Shown: piece after piece, positions 8,248 to 17,445 of the stretch
Numbering within the stretch: position 1 is the stretch's first letter
Layout: each line of letters begins with the position of its first letter
Assembly: GCA_050916095.1 (NCBI GenBank)
Contig: CP050901.1
Span: 1,984,001 to 2,048,000 of the forward strand
Reading direction: 5' to 3'
DNA from: JANPCX01 sp050916095
GTDB lineage: Bacteria > Pseudomonadota > Gammaproteobacteria > Burkholderiales > Burkholderiaceae_C
DNA: 64,000 bases
The notes under the pieces: generated by a model
The model's input: only the letters and a program-made list of their open reading frames with translations
The model's database searches: none
What the model was told of the DNA's origin: nothing
Program-made: the position numbers and the translations under genes

Positions 8248-10473
8248 TCAGGGCAGGTACAGATATGGCGAGTCGTAGCTGTTGCTCATATTGCCGCGCC
8301 ACATGAGCACACGGTAAATGGTGGCCGACGTTTCGGCACGGCTTGCGTTTTTGTTCGGTGAGAACGTGGCAACGACGGGGTAGTTGACCATCAAGCGGTT
8401 TTCTGTGGCATTGGCGACGGGGTCAGATGCCCAACTTGGAATGTCTTGGTCGTCGTTCAAGTTCCACAGCGTCAGCGTTTGTTTGCCCGTCAGCTCCATG
8501 CCGTTGCCCAAGGCGGTGAGCATCTGCGCTTTGGTCACCAATCCACTGGGTTGGAAGCTGCCGTCAGGAAAACCACTGAGATAACAAGCCCGTGCGGCTT
8601 GCAGAATCTTGGCTTGCGCCCAGTGACCCGAAATGTCATTGAAGTTCCTGCTGCTGCAAGCAGTTTTGGGCGCTGGATTCAGTACCGCAACGATCATGGC
8701 GGCAAACTCCGCCCTGGTGACGTTGTTATTCGGACGGAATGTATTGTCCGAATAACCAGACAAGAAGCCTTTGTCTATCAGGAAAGAGATTTCGTTGTAC
8801 GCCCAGGTTCCACCGATGTCGGTGATGTTGGAAGATAGTCTTGGCGGTGTACCCGGATCTGTTGGCGCAGCCCAGTTATTCAGCAGTCCTGTGACCGAGC
8901 CTTGGTACCAAGTGGTCTCAGGGAAGTAAGTGGTGTAGTAGTAACTTTGTTCTAGCAGCCCAAAGAAGTCTGCATAGATGCCTACATCGGTGCGTGGCAC
9001 CATTTTGACGGTCAGTGGATTGACCAAGTTCTGGTCGTAGGTGATCTGATTCCGAGCAACAGCCTGTGCCGTGAACCGTAAAGTTCCGAAGCCGAACGGG
9101 CTGGAGTCGAACGCGACAATCGGGAACTCCACGGCAGCCACGTAATTGGGCGAAATGTTTCTTGGACGAACGAATTCAATCTGCGCATTGGTTGCGCTCA
9201 GGTTGGTCCAGCCCACGTCACGCACATAGTCCAGACCCACGGTAAAACTACCTGAAGGCAGTGCAAACCCGCCATCTAAGCTAGTGCCGACTGCCACTGT
9301 CCCAGACGCCGACAGCCTGAGGCGATTGCGGAATACGATGGGTACACCCGCCCAGACTGCAATGGGGGGTAACTCAAGAGTGGCTAAATTTACAAAGCTG
9401 CGCAAGCCGACCAAGCCATTGATCTTGACGTCTTTCATGTTCAGATGCATTTTCAGACGCATGAATTTAGGGCGCACTGCATTCCACTCTTTGTCCCAGA
9501 TCCATTCGAATTCTGGTTTCACGCGGGCATTGACGGTCGCGAACAAACCGTTGGAGAGATAGCCCGTGAAGTTCAACCGAATGTAGCCTTCAGTGTCCGC
9601 TTGCAACAACTCGGGAAGTTGAGGTGTGGTGCTGGTGTCCGCTGCCAGAATGCGCACCCGTGTGGCTGTGGGTTTGATCGCATGGGCGAGCTGGGAAAAC
9701 TCGGCCGACCCGGTGGAAAGTAGAACCGTTTTGGCACTGACCTGAACGGCGGTAACGACGCGCAGGATGCCTTCTGGTGCGCCCGTCATGATGTCAGCCA
9801 CCAGTACGTTGCCAACCGCAATGGTCTGGGCTTTCTTGCTGTTTGGCAAGGTGATGGAATCAGCTGTCAACGACACGATTCGCAGATCGTCAACCTCGTT
9901 GAGTGTGAACACCCGAGCACGTGGCAGCGCAGCCGCTTGAGCTTCTGCTTTCTCGTCAAAAACGGGGAATACGGCACCTAACACGGCCTGTTCACGGGTG
10001 GTGCCAGCGACGCAATGTCCATCACCGTTGCGCTGTTGCGGCTGATAAAGATACGACAGTTCGTAGAACACCAATTGCCCCGCCGGGTTGTATTTTTTGT
10101 TGCTGGGTTTTGGCGCTAGATCGCCAACCAAATCTGCGGGACAGCCTCCACTGGCAGTCGCAATCGCTTGCAGCGTGCTGCCCAACGCAGTTTGTTGTGA
10201 GTTGGAAAAAGGGGTGAATGTGGGCAAACGCCCATAAAACTGCCATTGACTCAGGTGCAGCGGGCCAGCGATGTTGGCCGACTTGGGTGGTTCGGATGTC
10301 AAGAGCGTTGTGCTGTTGTTTAAACCCGAGGCCGCCGGTTGGCTGGCGGAAACTGCGACTTGCGCGGTACCGTCATCGCTAGACGATGTACTTGACGTGA
10401 TAGGTTGCTCTGAGCCTCCGCATGCGGTTAGCAAGCACAGTACGACGGACACAAAGAGATAGTTGACGGTCAT
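8248..10473 (-). CDS. Lipoprotein with three C-terminal S-layer homology domains
   Basis: The 741-residue product starts MTVNYLFVSVVLCLLTACGG, a lipoprotein signal with Cys at residue 18, followed by a Ser/Thr-rich linker. The middle 450 residues look beta-rich and match no family I recognise. Three SLH repeats follow at roughly residues 549-600 (DIGGTWAYNEISFLIDKG), 611-660 (NFNDISGHWAQAKILQAA) and 678-726 (PSWASDPVANATENRLMVNY). SLH repeats normally anchor proteins to the cell wall or outer envelope polymers, so this is likely a cell-surface protein. The ATG at 10473 follows GGGGAA; the frame continues upstream but without a signal peptide. Monocistronic, with its own terminator. Confidence 0.85.
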   Translation of the reverse strand: MTVNYLFVSVVLCLLTACGGSEQPITSSTSSSDDGTAQVAVSASQPAASGLNNSTTLLTSEPPKSANIAGPLHLSQWQFYGRLPTFTPFSNSQQTALGSTLQAIATASGGCPADLVGDLAPKPSNKKYNPAGQLVFYELSYLYQPQQRNGDGHCVAGTTREQAVLGAVFPVFDEKAEAQAAALPRARVFTLNEVDDLRIVSLTADSITLPNSKKAQTIAVGNVLVADIMTGAPEGILRVVTAVQVSAKTVLLSTGSAEFSQLAHAIKPTATRVRILAADTSTTPQLPELLQADTEGYIRLNFTGYLSNGLFATVNARVKPEFEWIWDKEWNAVRPKFMRLKMHLNMKDVKINGLVGLRSFVNLATLELPPIAVWAGVPIVFRNRLRLSASGTVAVGTSLDGGFALPSGSFTVGLDYVRDVGWTNLSATNAQIEFVRPRNISPNYVAAVEFPIVAFDSSPFGFGTLRFTAQAVARNQITYDQNLVNPLTVKMVPRTDVGIYADFFGLLEQSYYYTTYFPETTWYQGSVTGLLNNWAAPTDPGTPPRLSSNITDIGGTWAYNEISFLIDKGFLSGYSDNTFRPNNNVTRAEFAAMIVAVLNPAPKTACSSRNFNDISGHWAQAKILQAARACYLSGFPDGSFQPSGLVTKAQMLTALGNGMELTGKQTLTLWNLNDDQDIPSWASDPVANATENRLMVNYPVVATFSPNKNASRAETSATIYRVLMWRGNMSNSYDSPYLYLP

Positions 10474-10698
10474 GAGTTCCCCAATGGAGAGGTGAGGTGG
10501 ATGAAGCGGCCAAACTGCGCCATGGTGACGACGGCCATGCTTCGAGAAACAGATTCTTGTTCCTTCAGGCACAACGTGGACGCGAGCGTAGGTGAGTGCC
10601 GTAGGGGGCGTTACCTAAAACGCGTACGAAATCAAAAGCTATTTCGCGCGGATGTGCGATCTAACACGGTGCAGGTTGTTTTCTACCTGCTGTGCTGC

Positions 10699-11733
10699 TC
10701 AACCGTTGATGGCGTGGCAAGCAACCCAGTGTTGCGAGTCCATCTTGGTGAGCACGGGGGACTCGGTTTTGCAACGTTCCATGGCCAGCGGACACCTGGG
10801 ATGGAAGTGACAGCCTGTGGGCGGGTGTAAAGGCGAGGGGATTTCGCCTTGGATGGCGACATAGGTTTTTTTCTTGACTTGCAGCGTCGGGGCTTCGGCC
10901 AACAGCGCCTGCGTGTACGGATGCAAGGGACGGGCAAAAACCTCGTCGGCAGGTGCTGATTCCACCACGCGGCCCAGGTACATGATCACCACCCGGTCGC
11001 TGATGTGGCGCACCACCCCGAGGTCGTGGCTGATGAACAGGTAGGTGAGGTTGAGGTCGTGCCGCAGTTGCATGAAGAGGTTGATGACCTGGGCTGCAAT
11101 GGAGACATCCAGTGCTGCCACCGCTTCATCGCAAATCAGAAATTTGGGGTTGACTGCCAGGGCTCGGGCGATGCCGATGCGGGCGCGCTGACCACCAGAA
11201 AATTGATGTGGGAAACGGCGCATGAACTGTGGGTCCAGGCCGACTTGGACCATGAGTTCAGCGACGCGGCCTTCTTGTTCGGCGGCGGGAATGAGGCCGT
11301 GGGCCACGGGCGCTTCACCGATGATGTCGCTCACCCTCAGCCTTGGATTCAAGCTGGCATAAGGATCCTGAAAAATCATCTGAATGCCGAGCATGTGGCG
11401 CCGGTAGTCAGCCGCAGACAGCCTCACTTGCAAGGCCTGCGCGTTTTCGCCGTTGTACAGCCGCTCCCCCTCGGTGAGGGTGTGCAGGCCTGCCGCCATG
11501 CGCCCGAGGGTGGACTTGCCGCAGCCCGACTCCCCTACCAAACCCACCACTTCGCCGGGCTGTATGGTGAGCGAGACCCTGTCGACCGCATGCACGGTGT
11601 ACTCTTGCACCTTCGCACCCAAACGTTTTGCAAGTTTGGCGGCAAAGTCCAGGCGTTTGCTGAAGCGTTTGGAGACGGCTTGGAGTTCCAGCAAGGGTGT
11701 GTTGACCGGCGCAGTGGCTGATGGCTCGCTCAT
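10699..11733 (-). CDS. dppF: Peptide ABC transporter ATP-binding protein (DppF/OppF type)
   Basis: One of two ATPases that power the peptide importer of this operon. The 344-residue product has Walker A GESGCGKST, signature FSGGQRARIGIARAL, Walker B FLICDEAVAALDVS and the C-terminal oligopeptide-transporter extension with HPRCPLAMERC, a Cys pattern typical of the DppD/DppF families. The ATG at 11733 overlaps the stop of the preceding ATPase gene by four bases (ATGA), giving translational coupling. It is the last gene of the operon; a 225-base gap without a supported gene follows before the SLH gene. Confidence 0.94.
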   Translation of the reverse strand: MSEPSATAPVNTPLLELQAVSKRFSKRLDFAAKLAKRLGAKVQEYTVHAVDRVSLTIQPGEVVGLVGESGCGKSTLGRMAAGLHTLTEGERLYNGENAQALQVRLSAADYRRHMLGIQMIFQDPYASLNPRLRVSDIIGEAPVAHGLIPAAEQEGRVAELMVQVGLDPQFMRRFPHQFSGGQRARIGIARALAVNPKFLICDEAVAALDVSIAAQVINLFMQLRHDLNLTYLFISHDLGVVRHISDRVVIMYLGRVVESAPADEVFARPLHPYTQALLAEAPTLQVKKKTYVAIQGEIPSPLHPPTGCHFHPRCPLAMERCKTESPVLTKMDSQHWVACHAING

Positions 11734-12740
11734 CGGGCAGCCTCCGCACCCACGGGGTGAACACAGCGCAGTTGTCTGCCATCCCACTCACGCAGCGGTG
11801 GGGCTGGGTTGCATGCCTCATCTGCAAAACCACAACGGGGGGCAAAGGCACAGCCGATGGGTAAATTCAACAGTGAGGGCGTCATGCCTGAGATTTGTTG
11901 AAGCGGTTGCCCGCGTGGATTGCGCGAGGGGCTGCTCGCCATCAAGCCATGGGTGTACGGATGTCGGGGTTGGTTCAGCACCTGCTCCACCGTGCCTTGC
12001 TCCACGATGCGACCGGCATACATCACAGCCACCGTATCGGCCAAACCGGCCACCACCGACAGGTCGTGGGTGATCCAGACCAGCGCAGTGCCGGACTCGC
12101 GGCACAGGGTTTGCATCTCGGAAAGAATTTGCCCCTGGATGGTCACGTCCAGCGCCGTGGTGGGTTCGTCGGCAATGATGAGGTCGGGCTCGTTCAGCAT
12201 GGCGATGGCAATGGCCACACGCTGGCGCATGCCGCCGCTGAACTGGTGCGGGTAGGCCACCAGGCGTTCTGCTGGTGACGGAATGCCGACCTTGACCAAC
12301 GCGGCCAAAGCGCGTGCTTTTGCATCTTCTTTGGACACGGGAAAGTGGGCTTGGATCGCCTCAATCATTTGAGTGTCGACGCGCAGAACGGGGTTGAGCG
12401 TCATCATCGGGTCTTGAAAAATCATCGCCACGCGATTGCCGCGTATGTGTTGCATTTGTTTTGGAGACAGGTGGCGCAAGTCGAGGGTCTGACCGTCTTT
12501 GAGGGTGAGCAGCACCTCGCCTGCCACCACTTGGCCGGGGGGGTCGATCAAGCCCAAGATCGAATAACCCGTCATCGACTTGCCCGAACCCGACTCGCCC
12601 ACCAAGCCCATGATTTGGCCGCGACCGACTTCAAAAGAAACATCGTCCACCGCTTTGGCCACACCCGCGCGGGTGGTGAACTGGGTTTGCAGACCGCGCA
12701 CTTGCAGGGTCGGCGGCGTCGCTGAGGAGGGGGCGTTCAT
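11730..12740 (-). CDS. dppD: Peptide ABC transporter ATP-binding protein (DppD/OppD type)
   Basis: Second ATPase of the importer, 336 residues. It carries Walker A GESGSGKSMTGYS, signature FSGGMRQRVAIAIAM, Walker B LIIADEPTTALDV, the switch His in WITHDLSVV, and a C-terminal CAFAPRCGFADEAC segment typical of the DppD/OppD family. Its start overlaps the DppC stop and its stop overlaps the DppF start, both as ATGA. Confidence 0.94.
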   Translation of the reverse strand: MNAPSSATPPTLQVRGLQTQFTTRAGVAKAVDDVSFEVGRGQIMGLVGESGSGKSMTGYSILGLIDPPGQVVAGEVLLTLKDGQTLDLRHLSPKQMQHIRGNRVAMIFQDPMMTLNPVLRVDTQMIEAIQAHFPVSKEDAKARALAALVKVGIPSPAERLVAYPHQFSGGMRQRVAIAIAMLNEPDLIIADEPTTALDVTIQGQILSEMQTLCRESGTALVWITHDLSVVAGLADTVAVMYAGRIVEQGTVEQVLNQPRHPYTHGLMASSPSRNPRGQPLQQISGMTPSLLNLPIGCAFAPRCGFADEACNPAPPLREWDGRQLRCVHPVGAEAAR

Positions 12741-13624
12741 TGCTTTTGCAGCCTAGGGTTCAGCACATCACGCAATTGATCGGCCACCAGGTTGATGGCC
12801 AGGATGCTGGTCAGCAGCAACAGCCCCGGATAGACCGACATCCAATACTTGCCTGATAACAAATGCTGTTGCCCGTTGGCGATCAAGAGTCCGAGAGAGG
12901 GTTCGGTGATCGGGACACCCAGGCCAAGAAAGGACAAGGTGGCCTCCAGTGCAATGGCATTGGCCACTTGCAAGGCCGCTACCACGATGACAGGCGGCAA
13001 ACAATTGGGTAGCAGGTGTTTGAAAATGATGCGTGTGTGCGACAGCCCCAACCCACGAGCGGCTTCGATGTATTCCTTCTTGCGCTCCACGAGGGCTGCC
13101 GATCGCACGGTACGGGCGTAGTAGGCCCACTGCACCGCCACCAAGGCGATGATGACGTTGCCTATCCCTGGTTTGAGCACCGAGATCAGAATCAAGGCCA
13201 ACAAGATGGCCGGGAAAGACAGCTGAATGTCCACCAAGCGCATCAGCAGTGACTCAAAGCGTCCGCCCGCATAACCCGCCAGTAGCCCCAAGGAAACGCC
13301 AATGCTCAAGGCCAAGAGCGTGGCCAGGGTGCCAATGCTCAGGGAAATACGCAGGCCGTAGAGCATGGCCGAGAGCAGGTCACGCCCTTGTTCGTCGGTG
13401 CCTAAAACAAAGAGTTTGCCAGTGCTGGCGCTGGAGGTTCCGGGGGCTTGGCGCGAATCCATGATGTCGAGCTGCGCCAGGTCATAGGGATTTTGCGGCG
13501 AGAGCTGGGGTGCGAACAAGGCCGCGAGCAGCAGAATTGCCAGCACCACAGCGCCGACCAAGGCGAGCTTGGAGTCAGCGAACTGACGCAGGAAGAGGCG
13601 CAGGGGGCTTTCGGCGGGGATCAT
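12737..13624 (-). CDS. dppC: Peptide ABC transporter permease (DppC type)
   Basis: Inner-membrane permease, 295 residues, with about six membrane segments beginning at ALVGAVVLAILLLAALFAP. The cytoplasmic coupling loop EAARGLGLSHTRIIFKHLLP is the EAA motif of importers that contacts the ATPases. A periplasmic insert of about 50 residues follows the first helix, as in DppC/OppC. It overlaps both neighbours by four bases, so permeases and ATPases are co-translated. Confidence 0.94.
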   Translation of the reverse strand: MIPAESPLRLFLRQFADSKLALVGAVVLAILLLAALFAPQLSPQNPYDLAQLDIMDSRQAPGTSSASTGKLFVLGTDEQGRDLLSAMLYGLRISLSIGTLATLLALSIGVSLGLLAGYAGGRFESLLMRLVDIQLSFPAILLALILISVLKPGIGNVIIALVAVQWAYYARTVRSAALVERKKEYIEAARGLGLSHTRIIFKHLLPNCLPPVIVVAALQVANAIALEATLSFLGLGVPITEPSLGLLIANGQQHLLSGKYWMSVYPGLLLLTSILAINLVADQLRDVLNPRLQKQ

Positions 13625-14595
13625 TCGAGGGACCCCAAACGGACCCGAGGATCGAGCACCGAGTAAGTGATGTCCACGAGCAAATTGATGAGGATGAACA
13701 AACTCACAACGATGAGCAGATATGCCACCACCACGGGGCGGTCCAGCAAGTTGATGGAGTCGATGATGAGTTTGCCCATGCCGGGGTAGGCGAAGATGGT
13801 TTCGGTGACCACGGCGAAAGCGATCAAGGCGCCGAACTCCAGGGCCACCACCGTCACGATGGGAATCATGATGTTCTTGAGCACATGCACGCCCACCACG
13901 CGCATCGGTGAGAGGCCTTTGGCGCGAGCGAATTTCACATAGTCCTGCGTCAGCGCTTCACGTGTGCCGGCACGGGTGAGGCGGGTGATGAGTGAGAGCT
14001 TGAACAGCGCCAGGTTGAGCGCAGGCAAGGCCAGGTGACGCCAGCCTTCCAGGCTGAAGATGGCCAAGTGCAAGCCCAGCACCTCGGTGGTGGGGCCGCG
14101 GCCCCCGGCAGGCAACCATCCGAGTTGCACCGCAAACACCATGATGAGCATCAAACCAACCCAGAAGGTCGGCAGCGAGAACCCAAGAATGGAGCCCGTC
14201 ATGATGGTTTTGGCAGCGAAAGAATCGGGTTTCAACCCCGCCCAGAGTCCGAGCGGAATGCCGAGCACGATGGCGATGAGCATGGCCGCCACCGCCAGCT
14301 CCATGGTGGCTGGCATTTTCTCGAACACCAGTTGCACGGCGGGCACGCCTTGCACGAAGGAGGTACCCAAGTCACCGGCCAAGGCCTTCTTCAAAAAGGT
14401 GAGGTACTGCAGCGGCAGTGGTTGGTCCAGCCCCAGGTTGGCGATGACGCGGGCGCGGTCGGCGGGGTCTGCGTCCATGCTGACCAAAATGTCGGCCGGG
14501 TTGCCCACCACAAACACGCCGGCAAACACCAGCATGGACATCACCCAAAGCACCAAAACGCTTTGCAGCAGTCGCCGAAGAATGAACTCAAGCAT
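13621..14595 (-). CDS. dppB: Peptide ABC transporter permease (DppB type)
   Basis: First permease of the importer, 324 residues, with the N-terminal MLEFILRRLLQSVLVLWVMS helix typical of DppB/OppB. The EAA-type loop is DYVKFARAKGLSPMRVVGVH. About six membrane spans are visible. Its ATG (14595) lies inside the end of the upstream deacylase gene, overlapping by eight bases. Its stop overlaps dppC. Confidence 0.94.
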   Translation of the reverse strand: MLEFILRRLLQSVLVLWVMSMLVFAGVFVVGNPADILVSMDADPADRARVIANLGLDQPLPLQYLTFLKKALAGDLGTSFVQGVPAVQLVFEKMPATMELAVAAMLIAIVLGIPLGLWAGLKPDSFAAKTIMTGSILGFSLPTFWVGLMLIMVFAVQLGWLPAGGRGPTTEVLGLHLAIFSLEGWRHLALPALNLALFKLSLITRLTRAGTREALTQDYVKFARAKGLSPMRVVGVHVLKNIMIPIVTVVALEFGALIAFAVVTETIFAYPGMGKLIIDSINLLDRPVVVAYLLIVVSLFILINLLVDITYSVLDPRVRLGSLE

Positions 14596-15673
14596 AGGGG
14601 GGGGTGTCAGGTTGAACGGGCCGCATCAAATAGCCCAAACACGTTTGGCGAATGGCCGCAATAGACGGCGTGAGCATGGCGGCCATGGTGGCCTCTTTGA
14701 GGCGAATTGACCGCCCGTCGCGCACGAACAAATCGAGAACCTGACCGTCGTTCACATTGCGCGCTACCAAGGGCTGCCGGGTGGTGTGCAGACCCGCGCG
14801 GGCCAGCATCTGACCTTTGGGCAGTTGCAAGAAGTTCAACAGATCGATGTCGGGCGACAGGCACAAGTCCACATCTGGTTGGGTTTCGTCGAAACATATT
14901 GTGACCGACGCCGGGACATGGATCTCGGCATAGGCTTCAAGCACCTGTAATTTGCTGTCGTTCGCACCACCCAGAGCATCGGGTGACAGGGTCAGGCACA
15001 ACTCAAGCAGATCAAGGGCGCGCTGCACACCGGCTTCATTGCCGATTTCGCCGCACTCGCAACAAACACTGGGTGCCAGCGCGCTGAAGGCTTCGTTCAA
15101 AGACCGCAACCCGTCGACTTTGACCACGATGGGTGAGAACAATGCGGCCAGTTGGCGATGGGCTGGCTCGGTGGATGACAGGCAGCTGTAAAGCGGGTTG
15201 CGGCCGGTGTTGTTGTGCAGATCGAGAACGGCGAACAAGGGTTGCTGTTGCATGCGGCGCAGCACTTGCGCAGCCATCTGGTGGTAGGACGACACATGGG
15301 CATCGCTGTGTGCCCAGATGCGGTTGAAGTCGGGCTGCTCTGGCAAATGGCGAACGCCTGCTGCGGCCGCGTCAACATTGCCGACAAACACCGACATCGC
15401 CCTCGGCAGGGCGCGGCCTTGGTACTTCAGCAGCAAACGCTGCAAGGCCTTGAGCCCAGCATCTTCATTGCCATGCAGCAGAACCGAAACAAAGAGTGTG
15501 GGTCCGGGGCCTGGCCAATGCAGCAGGCTGGGTCCCGGCAGGACACGGTGCAAATCAAGCGCCGAGCAGTGCAAGAAACCATCAGGCGGACTGTTGAACT
15601 CGTGCGGCGTGTCGTTCACGTCAGATTGGCGCCGGGTTGAAATGGGCGGTGTGTCGACCCCGCTGCGAGCCAC
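14588..15673 (-). CDS. Succinylglutamate desuccinylase/aspartoacylase-family zinc hydrolase
   Basis: Members of this M14-related family remove acyl groups from N-acylated amino acids using one zinc. The sequence shows the zinc ligands in SVLLHGNEDAG (His and Glu) and VLDLHNNTGRN (His), and the catalytic Glu region in CCECGEIGNEAG. Length up to 361 residues is near the family norm. The gene lies between the binding protein (55 bases upstream) and dppB (8-base overlap). This suggests the transporter brings in N-acyl amino acids or blocked peptides that this enzyme deacylates; that substrate is inference. The start is GTG at 15673 or GTG at 15619, neither with a good ribosome-binding site. Confidence 0.82.
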   Translation of the reverse strand: MARSGVDTPPISTRRQSDVNDTPHEFNSPPDGFLHCSALDLHRVLPGPSLLHWPGPGPTLFVSVLLHGNEDAGLKALQRLLLKYQGRALPRAMSVFVGNVDAAAAGVRHLPEQPDFNRIWAHSDAHVSSYHQMAAQVLRRMQQQPLFAVLDLHNNTGRNPLYSCLSSTEPAHRQLAALFSPIVVKVDGLRSLNEAFSALAPSVCCECGEIGNEAGVQRALDLLELCLTLSPDALGGANDSKLQVLEAYAEIHVPASVTICFDETQPDVDLCLSPDIDLLNFLQLPKGQMLARAGLHTTRQPLVARNVNDGQVLDLFVRDGRSIRLKEATMAAMLTPSIAAIRQTCLGYLMRPVQPDTPPYA

Positions 15674-15728
15674 CCTGTTTGAAGTGGCTCGCGGGACAGA
15701 TCGAAGCGTTTGGTCGGGCGGGGATTTT

Positions 15729-17318
15729 TTACTTAGCCTTCACATGATGGGCCAAGGTGAACTCATCCACTCGCGGCACATAGCTGTAGCCTTTGCGTGT
15801 GGCCCAGGTGGCCACTTGGTTATACAGCGGGATGATGGCCTGGTCTTTTTTGAGTGCCAGTTCTGCAGCGTCTTGCATCAGCTTTTCGCGCTTTTTGTCA
15901 TCCACTGTGCTCAAGGCGTCGGTGATCAGTTTGTCGTAAGCGGGGTTGCTGTAGCTGCTCCAATTGTTGCCGCCCAAGCCTTTTTCCGAGTTGGTTGTGG
16001 CCAACAAACCGCGCAGCGGGCTGGAAGGTTCGCCGCCACCGACGCCCCAACCCAAGAGACCCATGCCCAGCGTTTTCTTGGAGGCTTGACCGACAAAGGT
16101 GGACATCGGTGACACGGTGACCTTGGTATTGATGCCACCCCGGCTGAACATTTGGCCTATGGTCTGCATCACTTGTTCGTCATTGATGTAGCGGTCATTG
16201 GGGCCAAAAATCGTCAGACCGAACCCGTTGGGGTACCCCGCCTCCGTGAGTAGCTTCTTCGCACCGTCCATGTCAAACGGTTCGGGTTTCAGGTTGGGGT
16301 TGAAGCCAAACATGCCCGGCGCGGCGAGGTTGCCGGTGGGCACACCGAGTTTGTCGAGCACACGTTCGGCCAGCAAATTGCGGTCGATCAGTTTCGACAT
16401 GGCGATGCGCACACGGGCATCTTGCATCGGGTTTTTCTCAAGCGGCTTGCCCGCAGTGTCGGTCACATAGGGTGACTTGTCTCGGTGGTCGGTGAACAAG
16501 AAGAGCACACGGCTCGATACTTTCTCAAACACCGTCAGGTCTTTGTTGCCTTTGAACTGCGACACCAAATTGGCCTGGACGTTCTCGACCATTTGCACGT
16601 CACCGGACAACAGCGCCGACATGCGTGCCGAATCGGTGGGCAAGAAACGCAGGTTCACCGTGGCCCAGGCGGCTTTGGTGCCCCAATAGGCGTCGTTGCG
16701 AGCCAACTGCGTGCCTTCGCCGCGTGTGTACTTGACCATCTTGAAGGGACCGGTGCCGGCGACCACCTTGTTTTGGTTGAAGTCGTCCGTGGTGGCCTTC
16801 TCGGCGGCTTTGCGCGACACGATGAAGATGCGCGTCAGGTCATTGGGTAACAAGGGGGCCGGTGTGGCCGTGGTGAGCAAGAGCGTGGTGTCATCGATCA
16901 CCTTGGTGTTGGTGATGTTGCGCGTGAACTGAGTGAAAGGGCTGGGGCTGTTGATGATGGTGGCGGGGCGGCCCAAGGAAAACACCACATCGTCAGCCGT
17001 GAGCGGGCTACCGTCGTGAAACTTCACACCGGGGCGCAGTTTGAACTCCCAGGTGTTGTCATTCACTGCTTTCCAAGACAGCGCCAAACCAGGCACCAGT
17101 TTGGTGTCGGGATCAAGGGTGATCAGCGTTTCATACACATGGCTGAGCATGGCGCTGATGGCATCGTTGTTGAAAAAATGAGGGTCCGCTGATTGTGGGT
17201 TGCTGGACAGGCCAATGCGCAAGTCTTGCGCAAACACCGACCCCGCGCCGCTCAACAAACCGCTTGCGAGTGAGGCGGACAAAAACAAACGGCTCAGTGT
17301 TCTGAGTTTGAAGGTCAT
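15729..17318 (-). CDS. Periplasmic peptide-binding protein of ABC importer (SBP family 5)
   Basis: Solute-binding protein that would deliver substrate to the DppBCDF-type complex encoded downstream. The 529-residue product begins with a Sec signal (MTFKLRTLSRLFLSASLASG to about residue 33, cut after SVFA). It has family-5 features: SSNPQSADPHFFNNDAIS near the mature N-terminus, then FKLRPGVKFHDGSPLTADDV. AGGAGA lies 6 bases before the ATG at 17318; the longer open frame upstream lacks a signal peptide. First gene of the operon. Confidence 0.93.
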   Translation of the reverse strand: MTFKLRTLSRLFLSASLASGLLSGAGSVFAQDLRIGLSSNPQSADPHFFNNDAISAMLSHVYETLITLDPDTKLVPGLALSWKAVNDNTWEFKLRPGVKFHDGSPLTADDVVFSLGRPATIINSPSPFTQFTRNITNTKVIDDTTLLLTTATPAPLLPNDLTRIFIVSRKAAEKATTDDFNQNKVVAGTGPFKMVKYTRGEGTQLARNDAYWGTKAAWATVNLRFLPTDSARMSALLSGDVQMVENVQANLVSQFKGNKDLTVFEKVSSRVLFLFTDHRDKSPYVTDTAGKPLEKNPMQDARVRIAMSKLIDRNLLAERVLDKLGVPTGNLAAPGMFGFNPNLKPEPFDMDGAKKLLTEAGYPNGFGLTIFGPNDRYINDEQVMQTIGQMFSRGGINTKVTVSPMSTFVGQASKKTLGMGLLGWGVGGGEPSSPLRGLLATTNSEKGLGGNNWSSYSNPAYDKLITDALSTVDDKKREKLMQDAAELALKKDQAIIPLYNQVATWATRKGYSYVPRVDEFTLAHHVKAK

Positions 17319-17445
17319 CGAAGGTCTCCTGGACAGGGGGGATTGACAACAGATGAAATGCAGCCGTGCTGCGGCGAATTGAGACTCAGAGACTGGGAGT
17401 TTTTTGGCGTGACGAGCGGGCATCAACGAAAGATGCCTCAGGCTC

